Positions 1 through 12,100 of a stretch of 64,000 nt of DNA are shown piece after piece (position 1 is the stretch's first letter; the number at the start of each line of letters is the position of its first letter). The stretch lies in assembly GCA_029168955.1 (NCBI GenBank), contig JAPDOI010001207.1, positions 145,259 to 209,258 of the forward strand, written 5' to 3'. The stretch is from Aplectana chamaeleonis (lineage: Eukaryota; Nematoda; Chromadorea; Rhabditida; Cosmocercidae). The position numbers and the translations under genes were made by a program. The notes under the pieces are model-generated. The model worked only from the letters and a program-made list of their open reading frames with translations, was not told where the DNA came from and made no database searches.

Positions 1-57
1 AAGAACAATTGATTCTAAAAGACTATAAGCTCCAGGCGCATTATGTTGAGTGAGTAG

Positions 58-477
58 AGCAGCTGCACTTTCCCAAAGACATCTTACTGGGGCGACACAG
101 CTAAATACAGTACAGCGTATAATCTTTCTCTCAAAAATGACGATTTTGATCGCGTTCGTCTGCCCACAAGGCGCCGCATCACCGTAACTCCCTTCACAAA
201 CTCGAAGCTCCATTTTGAGGACATTTACGGTTCGGGTTTCCCTCGAAGAGAACAATGTAGGATTAGCGTTTTTGATTTCTATATTTCGTCGAAGAATTTG
301 TATTTCCTGCTGGAAATCGAACGATCACAGGCGAAAAGTTTCGATATTTCGCCAGACTTACAATCTGATCAATTAACAATGGAATATTACGAGATGGAAT
401 ATGAAGTTGTCGATGAATGGCTGGACCTAAAATTGCCTCTAGCACTCGCCGTTGAACTTATTGAAGGGAATTTATAA
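58..477 (+). CDS. Hypothetical protein, C-terminal exon or partial gene
   Basis: An open frame of 139 codons runs from just after an in-frame TAG (55-57) to a TAA at 475-477. No ATG lies near its 5' end, so it is either a terminal exon or a truncated gene. The first codons (AGC AGC) follow directly after GTGAGTAG, and an acceptor ending at TAG or at AGCAG is possible but has no pyrimidine tract. The protein mixes charged and aromatic residues in a natural way: a stretch rich in Arg (RVRLPTRRR), then VFDFYISSKNLYFLLEIE, then an acidic tail containing MEYYEMEYEVVDEWLD. No signal peptide or membrane segment is evident. I do not recognise the family. A possible AATAAA polyadenylation signal lies about 245 bases downstream. 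Composition and length argue for real or recently real coding sequence; a pseudogene cannot be excluded. Confidence 0.45.
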   Translation, partial: SSCTFPKTSYWGDTAKYSTAYNLSLKNDDFDRVRLPTRRRITVTPFTNSKLHFEDIYGSGFPRREQCRISVFDFYISSKNLYFLLEIERSQAKSFDISPDLQSDQLTMEYYEMEYEVVDEWLDLKLPLALAVELIEGNL

Positions 478-722
478 AAACCCTCAGAAGTGGATAGGAA
501 TTTTTTTTGGTTGGCCGTAGCGACGGGAACAACGAGAGAAGCGCGGGAAAACGTCATTTTGGCAAAAAAATTGCAGGCGGTGCTGCAGTTGCGATCTCAG
601 GCTGGATTCATACTTCTCAGGACGTATATCAGGCGTCCACTGAGCCATGAGCGCATCTGCCACGGACGAAACATTGCCTATTGATAGCTATGAGGTGAAA
701 AAAATTTGCCAGTAGGTAGTTC

Positions 723-728
723 AATAAA
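723..728 (+). promoter_or_regulatory. Possible polyadenylation signal
   Basis: AATAAA occurs 245 bases downstream of the stop codon of the open frame at 58-477, on the same strand. The hexamer is common by chance in sequence of this composition, so the call rests only on position. Confidence 0.2.
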
Positions 729-963
729 TATGATCGAAACGCGTACATCCCATGAATTAGTTCTACTTACATTTCTCTCTAATTGCGCGTGGCTGACCTA
801 CGCTCATATATTCTTACAACTGAACTCTAAACGATGTTTTACGTGTTGCACATAAAGCTTTTTCTGTTCGAATCCAACCATTTCGAGAAGTGTTCGGAGC
901 AGAAATTCTTGGATTTGCTCGACTGAAAATAATTCCAAACGAAAATTCTCAATTTTTTCACAG

Positions 964-1262
964 GAGGTTCCAGATTCTCCGAAATTTCTCGGATTGGAAG
1001 CTTATGAAAAAGTTTTGAAAATGTGGTCTAGCTGAAATTTGATTTAAGCTTTTGAATGAACGAATTAACTCAGTATGGTCCGCTTGAAACTTTCTAGCGA
1101 ACGAATGAATACGAAGAAAGCTTCAAGCAGTTTTTAAATCAAATTGAACACCTGATTTCCTGTGGATTCGAGTGGAGTGCGACAAATATTCGAGCAATCA
1201 TGGGAATTTTCTATCAGTCAGCGAATAATAAACTGACAAAACCCAGATTTTGTTTTCGGTGA
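964..1262 (+). pseudogene. Decayed coding fragments, unrecognised
   Basis: Two exon-like pieces lie in different frames. The first (964-1035) follows a good acceptor (a T-run, then CACAG) and reads EVPDSPKFLGLEAYEKVLKM before a TGA. The second starts at ATG 1056, reads MNELTQYGPLETF, meets an in-frame TAG at 1095-1097, then stays open to a TGA at 1260-1262 with residues such as EYEESFKQFLNQIEHLIS and IRAIMGIFYQSANN. The composition is protein-like, but the frame change and internal stop argue against an intact gene. The pieces may belong to the same decayed locus as the open frame at 58-477, which has the same strand. Family not recognised. Confidence 0.35.
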
Positions 1263-1344
1263 TCCAAAAATCAAACTTCCTCTCCGACATCACCTGAATA
1301 TCAGGAAAATCCAATGCTTCACCTTTGTTGAGTGAACAGAGTAC

Positions 1345-1366
1345 TTAAAGGCGTCGTTCACGATGG
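1345..1366 (+). mobile_element. Remnant terminus of TTAA MITE family 2
   Basis: TTAAAGGC followed by TTCACGAT resembles the left end of the MITE family seen intact at 37,556-38,002. No partner end is visible nearby, so this is a solo terminus or a chance match. Confidence 0.25.
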
Positions 1367-1483
1367 ATTTCGTCTTCGAGTTTTCCAGATATAATGAGAG
1401 CTCTAGTACCCTAGAGAACAGCTACGTTGAAAAAACCGCGAAAAAATCACTGATAACCCCTTCTTCAGAACGAAAATATCTCA

Positions 1484-1902
1484 CAAGGGAAGTATACAAA
1501 GCGTAGGTCGGAACTGCCAAAACGACTAGTGTCGTTAGTATCCCGCCCCGAGTTTGTGCTTTTTGTACCTTCCAAAAAGCGCGTCAGTCTTCGGAAAACA
1601 CGGACACGGGCCTCATAAATGTGTTCAGCGCCCAAAACTACCCCCCCCCCTTTGAGCAAAGTTTCGGTGAAGGCACATTTTCCATACTTTGTCCAGACTG
1701 ACAGCTTTTTGGACTTGAACGGGTAGGTACCTTCCTTGCCTTTTCGCGAAGCTCAAAAAATGCTCATAACTTTTTTGAACCTGTGGGGATACTGCGCATT
1801 TTAGGGTCGGGATACTGCGCATTTTTACTATTGAGCCAGAAGAGATACTAACGATACTAGTCGTTTTGGCAGATCCGACCTACGCTTTGTATACTTCCCT
1901 TG
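1484..1902. mobile_element. MITE with 59-bp terminal inverted repeats
   Basis: The arms 1484-1542 and 1844-1902 are inverted copies differing at only a few positions; both begin CAAGGGAAGTATAC when read inward. TCA flanks both ends (1481-1483 and 1903-1905) and could be a 3-bp target duplication, though a 3-base match may be chance. The interior holds a C-tract near 1641 and a short tandem duplication (GGATACTGCGCATTTT twice, about 1796-1827). No transposase frame is present, so the element is non-autonomous. Superfamily not assigned. Confidence 0.75.
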
Positions 1903-1905
1903 TCA

Positions 1906-2582
1906 ATCGACTTCTGAGAAAGGAAGGGTCGATCGTTAGAGATCGCTGCGTTGACCAACGATCTCACGATCAAATGAAGTTTATTTTTCTTAACCGTGAT
2001 TTGTGGAGAAGGAAAGGTTAATAAATGTGTGTAGAAAAGTCATTCTTCACGTAATCGTAAAGTATATTCCAGCAACTTCCCTTCAGTTGTATTGTACCAA
2101 TTGTTTATCATTTACTTATACGATGGCTGACAACAAATTGTGCCAGATGACTGACGGAAGGCCAACCCCTTTTGACGGAATTTGAGAGATTCGTCCTCAT
2201 TTATCTTCACAATGAGGTGTTTTTAACCGAACAAACTCTCCCTACGTTCTTAGATGGGCCCTGAGGATCATTGGAGCCGAAAACACGGTGAGTGGTTTTC
2301 ACCGCGTACGATGCCTTTAAGTTCTCCGAATGAAGCAAATACTCGAGAAAAAACGCTAACATTATGGGTGGGCCAAAAAGATCATTAGATCTCACGAATT
2401 TTTCGAATCATGGATCCCTGAAATATCATTTGAATTTCTGTGTTATAGTAATATTCAGTCCTATATAATAGAGAAGAATTTGGTTCCAAATCTACTACAC
2501 ACTTTTCCCAGTTTTTTTGGCCATATCCGACACAAGAACATTTCGATCTCAAACAAAGAATCACACATATGGTTTCCGTTTT
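1906..2582. other. Intergenic stretch, no feature seen
   Basis: Short frames only, with no convincing splice sites, repeats or RNA genes. The ATG frame at 2003-2185 has unremarkable composition and no recognisable motif. Confidence 0.4.
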
Positions 2583-2709
2583 CATTTTAGTCTGACGCAT
2601 GGACCAAGCGGCAGGCCGTGCGGAGTTGGCGGTCTCAATGGAGAATGGGGTTTCGATTCGCGCGGGGTGATCTACCTTCGCAGCCCCGTCCATTCATCAG
2701 ACTAAAATG
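2583..2709. mobile_element. Short TIR element with tRNA-like core
   Basis: The arms 2583-2604 and 2688-2709 are 22-base inverted repeats matching at 20 positions (CATTTTAGTCTGA shared). The 83-base core is much more GC-rich than its surroundings. It contains GTGCGGAGTTGG, similar to a Pol III A box, and GGTTTCGATTC about 35 bases later, similar to a B box with one extra T. No clear target duplication was found. This is either a MITE or a tRNA-derived SINE caught between inverted repeats. Confidence 0.5.
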
Positions 2710-2864
2710 ATTGCGCGAACTCTACGTTCAAGGATCGATATGGAAGAAAACATTCTTATTCCGGACTTTCTCATTTCTCTTGCAGCGGGGCGATTTCATG
2801 CTAATGAAAAAATGAATAAGTGGAATTGTTTAACAAGCATGTCTCCACTAGTTCACCAGACTAA

Positions 2865-2906
2865 CCCCCCTTTCATACTCCGAAAACGGCGAAAAAAAAT
2901 CGCAGA
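2865..2906 (+). repeat. Left terminal inverted repeat of the 23-kb element
   Basis: Begins with six C then TTTCATACTCCGAAAAC and ends TCGCAGA. It pairs with 25,879-25,917 with a few substitutions and a small difference in A-run length. The following 70 bases repeat TCGC and CGCGA motifs that also occur next to the right end. Confidence 0.75.
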
Positions 2907-3185
2907 AATCCGCGAAAAAAATCGCTGGAATCCGCGATTTTCGTCGCTGATATTACGGATTTCCCTAGAAACAGGCTAATCGTGAGAGGACCATCTGACA
3001 TCACGGGTAGGGACGCAGAGGAATTTTGTAGTATTGAAGAGAATGGATTTTGTCCACTTTCTGAGAGAGGTTTGCACTCAGTAATTGCGCCTTCTCCTGT
3101 TTGGGAAGGCGAATGCCCCGTACAATGCGACAAGACTTCAGATGTAGATTTCTGGCCACCGTATGGAGTGGATAGTGTTGCAAGG

Positions 3186-6100
3186 AGTGTGGAGGACTTC
3201 GTGGGAATTGTGCAGGACGTCATAGAAGGTGCGCAGGACTTCAGTGGGAGTGTTCAGGACGTGATAGAAAAAGTGCAGGACACCAGTAGGAGTGTGCAGG
3301 ACGTGATAGAAAGTGTGCAGGACTTCAGTGGGAGTGTGCGAGACTTTAGGGGGAGTGTGCAGGACGTGATATAAAGTGTGCAGGGCACCAGTTGGAGTGT
3401 GCAGGACGTGATAGAAAGTGTGCAGGACTTCAGTGGGAGTGTGCGAGACTTTAGGGGGAGTGTGCAGGACGTGATATAAAGTGTGCAGGGCACCAGTTGG
3501 AGTGTGCAGGACGTGATAGAAAGTGTGCAGGACTTCAGTGGGAGTGTGCGAGACTTTAGGGGGAGTGTGCAGGACGTGATATAAAGTGTGCAGGGCACCA
3601 GTTGGAGTGTGCAGGACGTGATAGAAAGTGTGCAGGACTTCAGTGGGAGTGTGCGAGACTTTAGGGGAGTGTGCAGGACGTGATATAAAGTGTGCAGGGC
3701 ACCAGTTGGAGTGTGCAGGACGTGATAGAAAGTGTGCAGGACTTCAGTGGGAGTGTGCGAGACTTTAGGGGGAGTGTGCAGGACGTGATAGAAAGTGTGC
3801 AGGACTTCAGTGGGAGTGTGCGAGACTTTAGGGGGAGTGTGCAGGACGTGATATAAAGTGTGCAGGGCACCAGTTGGAGTGTGCAGGACGTGATAGAAAG
3901 TGTGCAGGACTTCAGTGGGAGTGTGCGAGACTTTAGGGGGAGTGTGCAGGACGTTATAGAAAGTGTGCAGGGCACCAGTGGGAGTGTGCAGGACGTGATA
4001 GACAGTGTGCACGACATCAGTAGGAGTGTGCAGGACGTTATAGAAAGTGTGCAGGGCACCAGTGGGAGTGTGCAGGACGTGATAGACAGTGTGCAGGACA
4101 TCAGTAGGAGTGTGCAGGACGTGATAGAAAGTGTGCAGGACTTCAGTGGGAGTGTGCGAGACTTTAGGGGGAGTGTGCAGGACGTGATATAAAGTGTGCA
4201 GGGCACCAGTTGGAGTGTGCAGGACGTGATAGAAAGTGTGCAGGACTTCAGTGGGAGTGTGCGAGACTTTAGGGGGAGTGTGCAGGACGTGATAGAAAGT
4301 GTGCAGGACTTCAGTGGGAGTGTGCGAGACTTTAGGGGGAGTGTGCAGGACGTGATATAAAGTGTGCAGGGCACCAGTTGGAGTGTGCAGGACGTGATAG
4401 AAAGTGTGCAGGACTTCAGTGGGAGTAATCGAGACTTTAGGGGGAGTGCGCAGGACGTTATAGGAAGTGTGCAGGACTTCAGTGGGAGTGTGCGAGACTT
4501 TAGGGGGAGTGTGCAGGACGTGATAGAAAGTGTGCAGGACTTTAGTGGGAGTGTGCGAGACTTTAGGGGGAGTGTGCAGGACGTTGTAGAAAGTGTGCAG
4601 GGCACCAGTTGGAGAGTGCAGGACGTGATAGAACGTGTGCAGGACTTCAGTGGGAGTGTGCGAGACTTTAGGGGGAGTTTGCAGGACGTGATAGAAAGTG
4701 TGCAGGACTTCAGTGGGAGTGTGCGAGACTTTAGGGGGAGTGTGCAGGACGTGATAGAAAGTGTGCAGGGCACCAGTTGGAGTGTGCAGGACGTGATAGA
4801 AAGTGTGCAGGACTTCAGTGGGAGTAATCGAGACTTTAGGGGGAGTGTGCAGGACGTGATAGAAAGTGTGCAGGACTTCAGTGGGAGTGTGCGAGACTTT
4901 AGGGGGAGTGTGCAGGACGTGATAGAAAGTGTGCAGGACTTCAGTGGGAGTGTGCGAGACTTTAGGGGGAGTGTGCAGGACGTTATAGAAAGTGTGCAGG
5001 GCACCAGTTGGAGAGTGCAGGACGTGATAGAACGTGTGCAGGACTTCAGTGGGAGTGTGCGAGACTTTAGGGGGAGTTTGCAGGACGTGATAGAAAGTGT
5101 GCAGGACACCAGTAGGAGTGTGGAAGATGTGATAGAAAGTGTGCAGGACTTCAGTGGGAGTGTGCGAGACTTTAGGGGGAGTGTGCAGGACGTGATAGAA
5201 AGTGTGCAGGGCACCAGTGGGAGTGTTCAGGACGTGATAGAAAGTGTGCAGGACACCAGTAGGAGTGTGCAGGGCGTGATAGAAAGTGTGCAGGACTTTA
5301 GTGGGAGTGTGCAAGACTTCAGGGGGAGTGTGCAGGACGTGATAGAAAGTGTGCAGGGCACCAGTTGGAGTGTGCAGGACGTTACAGAAAGTGTGCAGGA
5401 CTTCAGTGGGAGTGTGCGAGACTTTAGGGGGAGTGTGCAGGACGTTATAGAAAGTGTGCAGGGCACCAGTTGGAGAGTGCAGGACGTGATAGAACGTGTG
5501 CAGGACTTCAGTGGGAGTGTGCGAGACTTTAGGGGGAGTTTGCAGGACGTGATAGAAAGTGTGCAGGACACCAGTAGGAGTGTGCAAGATGTGATAGAAA
5601 GTGTGCAGGACTTCAGTGGGAGTGTGCGAGACTTTAGGGGGAGTGTGCAGGACGTGATAGAAAGTGTGCAGGGCACCAGTTGGAGTGTGCAGGACGTGAT
5701 AGAAAGTGTGCAGGACTTCAGTGGGAGTGTGCGAAACTTTAGGGGGAGTGTGCAGGACGTGATAGAAAGTGTGCAGGGCACCAGTTGGAGTGTGCAGGAC
5801 GTTATAGAAAGTGTGCAGCACTTTAGTGGGAGTGTGCAGGACGTGATATAAAGTGTGCAGGGCACCAGTTGGAGTGTGCAGGACGTGATAGAAAGTGTGC
5901 AGGACTTCAGTGGGAGTAATCGAGACTTTAGGGGGAGTGTGCAGGACGTGATAGAAAGTGTGCAGGACTTCAGTGGGAGTGTGCGAGACTTTAGGGGGAG
6001 TGTGCAGGACGTGATAGAAAGTGTGCAGGGCACCAGTTGGAGTGTGCAGGACGTGATAGAAAGTGTGCAGGACTTCAGTGGGAGTGTGCGAGACTTTAGG

Positions 6101-9100
6101 GGGAGTGTGCAGGACGTAATAGAAAGTGTGCAGGGCACCAGTTGGAGTGTGCAGGACGTGATAGAAAGTGTGCAGGACTTCAGTGGGAGTGTGCGAGACT
6201 TTAGGGGGAGTTTGCAGGACGTGATAGAAAGTGTGCAGGACACCAGTAGGAGTGTGCAAGATGTGATAGAAAGTGTGCAGGACTTCAGTGGGAGTGTGCG
6301 AGACTTTAGGGGGAGTGTGCAGGACGTGATAGAAAGTGTGCAGGGCACCAGTGGGAGTGTTCAGGACGTGATAGAAAGTGTGCAGGACACCAGTAGGAGT
6401 GTGCAGGGCGTGATAGAAAGTGTGCAGGACTTTAGTGGGAGTGTGCAAGACTTTAGGGGGAGTGTGCAGGACGTGATAGAAAGTGTGCAGGGCACCAGTT
6501 GGAGTGTGCAGGACGTTATAGAAAGTGTGCAGAACTTTAGTGGGAGTGTGCAGGACGTGATATAAAGTGTGCAGGGCACCAGTTGGAGTGTGCAGGACGT
6601 GATAGAAAGTGTGCAGGACTTCAGTGGGAGTAATCGAGACTTTAGGGGGAGTGTGCAGGACGTGATAGAAAGTGTGCAGGACTTCAGTGGGAGTGTGCGA
6701 GACCTTAGGGGGAGTGTGCAGGACGTTATAGAAAGTGTGCAGGGCACCAGTTGGAGTGTGCAGGACGTGATAGAAAGTGTGCAGGACTTCAGTGGGAGTG
6801 TGCGAAACTTTAGGGGGAGTGTGCAGGACATTATAGAAAGTGTGCAGGGCACCAGTTGGAGAGTGCAGGACGTGATAGAACGTGTGCAGGACTTCAGTGG
6901 GAGTGTGCGAGACTTTAGGGGGAGTTTGCAGGACGTGATAGAAAGTGTGCAGGACACCAGTAGGAGTGTGCAAGATGTGATAGAAAGTGTGCAGGACTTC
7001 AGTGGGAGTGTGCGAGACTTTAGGGGGAGTGTGCAGGACGTGATAGAAAGTGTGCAGGGCACCAGTGGGAGTGTTCAGGACGTGATAGAAAGTGTGCAGG
7101 ACACCAGTAGGAGTGTGCAGGACGTGATAGAAAGTGTGCAGGGCACCAGCTGGAGTGTGCAGGACGTGATAGAAAGTGTGCAGGACTTCAGTGGGAGTGT
7201 GCGAGACTTTAGGGGGAGTGTGCAGGACGTTATAGAAAGTGTGCAGGGCACCAGTTGGAGAGTGCAGGACGTGATAGAAAGTGTGCAGGACACCAGTAGG
7301 AGTGTGCAGGACGTGATAGAAAGTGTGCAGGACTTCAGTGGGAGTGTGCGAGACTTTAGGGGGAGTGTGCAGGACGTTATAGAAAGTGTGCAGGGCACCA
7401 GTGGGAGTGTGCAGGACGTGATAGAAAGTGTGCAGGACTTCAGTGGGAGTGTGCGAGACTTTAGGGGAGTGTGCAGGACGTTATAGAAAGTGTGCAGGGC
7501 ACCAGTGGGAGTGTGCAGGACGTGATAGACAGTGTGCACGACATCAGTAGGAGTGTGCAGGACGTGATAGAAAGTGTGCAGGACTTCAGTGGGAGTGTGC
7601 GAGACTTTAGGGGGAGTGTGCAGGACGTTATAGAAAGTGTGCAGGGCACCAGTTGGAGTGTGCAGGACGTGATAGAAAGTGTGCAGGACTTCAGTGGGAG
7701 TGTGCGAGACTTTAGGGGGAGTGTGCAGGACGTGATAGAAAGTGTGCAGGGCACCAGTGGGAGTGTTCAGGACGTGATAGAAAGTGTGCAGGACACCAGT
7801 AGGAGTGTGCAGGACGTGATAGAAAGTGTGCAGGGCACCAGTGGGAGTGTTCAGGACGTGATAGAAAGTGTGCAGAACTTTAGTGGGAGTGTGCAGGACG
7901 TGATATAAAGTGTGCAGGGCACCTGTTGGAGTGTGCAGGACGTGATAGAAAGTGTGCAGGACTTCAGTGGGAGTAATCGAGACTTTAGGGGGAGTGTGCA
8001 GGACGTGATAGAAAGTGTGCAGGACTTCAGTGGGAGTGTGCGAGACCTTAGGGGGAGTGTGCAGGACGTTATAGAAAGTGTGCAGGGCACCAGCTGGAGT
8101 GTGCAGGACGTGATAGAAAGTGTGCAGGACTTCAGTGGGAGTGTGCGAGACTTTAGGGGGAGTGTGCAGGACGTTATAGAAAGTGTGCAGGGCACCAGTT
8201 GGAGAGTGCAGGGCGTGATAGAAAGTGTGCAGGACTTTAGTGGGAGTGTGCGAGACTTTAGGGGGAGTTTGCAGGACGTGATAGAAAGTGTGCATGACAC
8301 CAGTAGGAGTGTGCAAGATGTGATAGAAAGTGTGCAGGACTTCAGTGGGAGTGTGCGAGACTTTAGGGGGAGTGTGCAGGACGTGATAGAAAGTGTGCAG
8401 GGCACCAGTGGGAGTGTTCAGGACGTGATAGAAAGTGTGCAGGACACCAGTAGGAGTGTGCAGGGCGTGATAGAAAGTGTGCAGGACTTTAGTGGGAGTG
8501 TGCAAGACTTTAGGGGGAGTGTGCAGGACGTGATAGAAAGTGTGCAGGGCACCAGTTGGAGTGTGCAGGACGTGATAGAAAGTGTGCAGGACTTCAGTGG
8601 GAGTGTGCGAGACCTTAGGGGGAGTGTGCAGGACGTTATAGAAAGTGTGCAGGGCACCAGTTGGAGTGTGCAGGACGTGATAGAAAGTGTGCAGGACTTC
8701 AGTGGGAGTGTGCGAGACTCTAGGGGGAGTGTGCAGGACGTTATAGAAAGTGTGCAGGACTTCAGTGGGAGTGTGCGAGACTTTAGGGGGAGTGTGCAGG
8801 ACGTGATAGAAAGTGTGCAGGGCACCAGTGGGAGTGTGCAGGACGTGATAGAAAGTGTGCAGGACTTCATTGGGAGTGTGCGAGACTTTAGGGGGAGTTT
8901 GCAGGACGTGATAGAAAGTGTGCAGGACACCAGTAGGAGTGTGCAGGGCGTGATAGAAAGTGTGCAGGACTTTAGTGGGAGTGTGCAAGACTTCAGGGGG
9001 GGTGTGCAGGACGTGATAGAAAGTGTGCAGGGCACCAGTTGGAGTGTGCAGGACGTGATAGAAAGTGTGCAGGACTTCAGTGGGAGTGTGCGAGACTTTG

Positions 9101-12100
9101 GGGGGAGTTTGCAGGACGTGAAAGAAAGTGTGCAGGACACCAGTAGGAGTGTGCAGGGCGTGATAGAAAGTGTGCAGGACTTTAGTGGGAGTGTGCAAGA
9201 CTTCAGGGGGAGTGTGCAGGACGTGATAGAAAGTGTGCAGGGCACCAGTTGGAGTGTGCAGGGCACCAGTTGGAGAGTGCAGGACGTGATAGAACAAGTG
9301 CAGGACTTCAGTGGGAGTGTGCGAGACTTTAGGGGGAGTTTGCAGGACGTGATAGAAAGTGTGCAGGGCACCAGTTGGAGAGTGCAGGACGTGATAGAAC
9401 AAGTGCAGGACTTCAGTGGGAGTGTGCGAGACTTTAGGGGGAGTTTGCAGGACGTGATAGAAAGTGTGCAGGGCACCAGTTGGAGTGTGCAGGACGTGAT
9501 AGAAAGTGTGCAGGACTTCAGTGGGAGTAATCGAGACTTTAGGGGGAGTGTGCAGGACGTGATAGAAAGTGTGCAGGACTTCAGTGGGAGTGTGCGAGAC
9601 TTTAGGGGGAGTGTGCAGGACGTGATAGAAAGTGTGCAGGGCACCAGTTGGAGTGTGCAGGACGTGATAGAAAGTGTGCAGGACTTCAGTGGGAGTGTGC
9701 GAGACTTTAGGGGGAGTGTGCAGGACGTTATAGAAAGTGTGCAGGGCACCAGTTGGAGAGTGCAGGACGTGATAGAACGTGTGCAGGACTTCAGTGGGAG
9801 TGTGCGAGACTTTAGGGGGAGTTTGCAGGACGTGATAGAAAGTGTGCAGGACACCAGTGGGAGTGTGCAAGATGTGATAGAAAGTGTGCAGGACTTCAGT
9901 GGGAGTGTGCGAGACTTTAGATGGAGTGTGCAGGACGTGATAGAAAGTGTGCAGGGCACCAGTGGGAGTGTTCAGGACGTGATAGAAAGTGTGCAGGACA
10001 CCAGTAGGAGTGTGCAGGGCGTGATAGAAAGTGTGCAGGACTTTAGTGGGAGTGTGCAAGACTTCAGGGGGAGTGTGCAGGACGTGATAGAAAGTGTGCA
10101 GGGCACCAGTTGGAGTGTGCAGGACGTGATAGAAAGTGTGCAGGACTTCAGTGGGAGTGTGCGAGACTTTAGAGGGAGTTTGCAGGACGTGATAGAAAGT
10201 GTGCAGGACTTCAGTGGGAGTAATCGAGACTTTAGGGGGAGTGTGCAGGACGTGATAGAAAGTGTGCAGGACTTCAGTGGGAGTGTGCGAGACTTTAGGG
10301 GGAGTGTGCAGGACGTTATAGAAAGTGTGCAGGGCACCAGTTGGAGTGTGCAGGACGTGATAGAAAGTGTGCAGGACTTCAGTGGGAGTGTGCGAGACTT
10401 TAGGGGGAGTTTGCAGGACGTGATAGAAAGTGTGCAGGACACCAGTAGGAGTGTGCAAGATGTGATAGAAAGTGTGCAGGACTTCAGTGGGAGTGTGCGA
10501 GACTTTAGGGGGAGTGTGCAGGACGTGATAGAAAGTGTGCAGGGCACCAGTGGGAGTGTTCAGGACGTGATAGAAAGTGTGCAGGACACCAGTAGGAGTG
10601 TGCAGGACGTGATAGAAAGTGTGCAGGGCACCAGTTGGAGTGTGCAGGACGTGATAGAAAGTGTGTAGGACTTCAGTGGGAGTGTGCGAGACTTTAGGGG
10701 GAGTGTGCAGGACGTTATAGAAAGTGTGCAGGGCACCAGTTGGAGAGTGCAGGACGTGATAGAACGTATGCAGGACTTCAGTGGGAGTGTGCGAGACTTT
10801 AGGGGGAGTGTGCAGGACGTGATAGGAAGTGTGCAGGGCACCAGTGGGAGTGTTCAGGACGTGATAGAAAGTGTGCAGGACTTTAGTGGGAGTGTGCGAG
10901 ACTTTAGGGGGAGTGTGCAGGACGTTGTAGAAAGTGTGCAGGGCACCAGTTGGAGAGTGCGGGACGTGACAGAAAGTGTGCAGGACTTCAGTGGGAATGT
11001 GCGAGACTTTAGGGGGAGTGTGCAGGACGTGACATAAAGTGTGCAGGGCACCAGTTGGAGTGTGCAGGACGTGATAGAAAGTGTGCAGGACTTCAGTGGG
11101 AGTGTGCGAGACTTTAGGGGAGTGTGCAGGACGTGATAGAAAGTGTGCAGGGCACCAGTTGGAGTGTGCAGGACGTTACAGAAAGTGTGCAGGACTTCAG
11201 TGGGAGTGTGCGAGACTTTAGGGGGAGTGTGCAGGACGTTATAGAAAGTGTGCAGGGCACCAGTTGGAGTGTGCAGGACGTGATAGAAAGTGTGCAGGGC
11301 ACCAGTTGGAGTGTGCAGGACGTTATAGAAAGTGTGCAGGACTTCAGTGGGAGTGTGCGAGACTTTAGGGGGAGTGTGCAGGACGTTATAGAAAGTGTGC
11401 AGGACACCAGTAGGAGTGTGGAGGATGTGATAGAAAGTGTGCAGGACTTCAATGGGAGTGTGCGAGACTTTAGGGGGAGTGTGCAGGACGTGATAGAAAG
11501 TGTGCAGGGCACCAGTGGGAGTGTTCAGGACGTGATAGAAAGTGTGCAGGACTTCAGTGGGAGTGTGCGAGACTTTAGGGGAGTGTGCAGGACGTGATAG
11601 AAAGTGTGCAGGACTTTAGTGGGAGTGTGCAAGACTTCAGGGGGAGTGTGCAGGACGTGATAGAAAGTGTGCAGGGCACCAGTTGGAGTGTGCAGGACGT
11701 GATAGAAAGTGTGCAGGACTTCAGTGGGAGTGTGCAGGACGTGATAGAAAGTGTGCAGGACTTCAGTGGGAGTGTGCGAGACCTTAGGGGGAGTGTGCAG
11801 GACGTGATAGAAAGTGTGCAGGGCACCAGTTGGAGTGTGCAGGACGTGATAGAAAGTGTGCAGGACTTCAGTGGGAGTGTGCGAGACTTTAGGGGGAGTT
11901 TGCAGGACGTGATAGAAAGTGTGCAGGACACCAGTAGGAGTGTGGAGGATGTGATAGAAAGTGTGCAGGACTTCAATGGGAGTGTGCGAGACTTTAGGGG
12001 GAGTGTGCAGGACGTGATAGAAAGTGTGCAGGGCACCAGTGGGAGTGTTCAGGACGTGATAGAAAGTGTGCAGGACACCAGTAGGAGTGTGCAGGATGTG

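Noticed and set aside
3254..6973. 1,239-codon minus-strand ORF (HTPTEVLHTFYHV repeats) as a secreted or structural repeat protein
   Set aside because: It coincides with a 21-bp satellite open in several frames, changes register after indels, and overlaps equally long ORFs on the other strand.
7912..10668. 918-codon plus-strand ORF (SVQDVIESVQDF repeats)
   Set aside because: Same cause. Elsewhere in the array the frame is cut by a TAA variant and by 1-bp deletions that have themselves been amplified.
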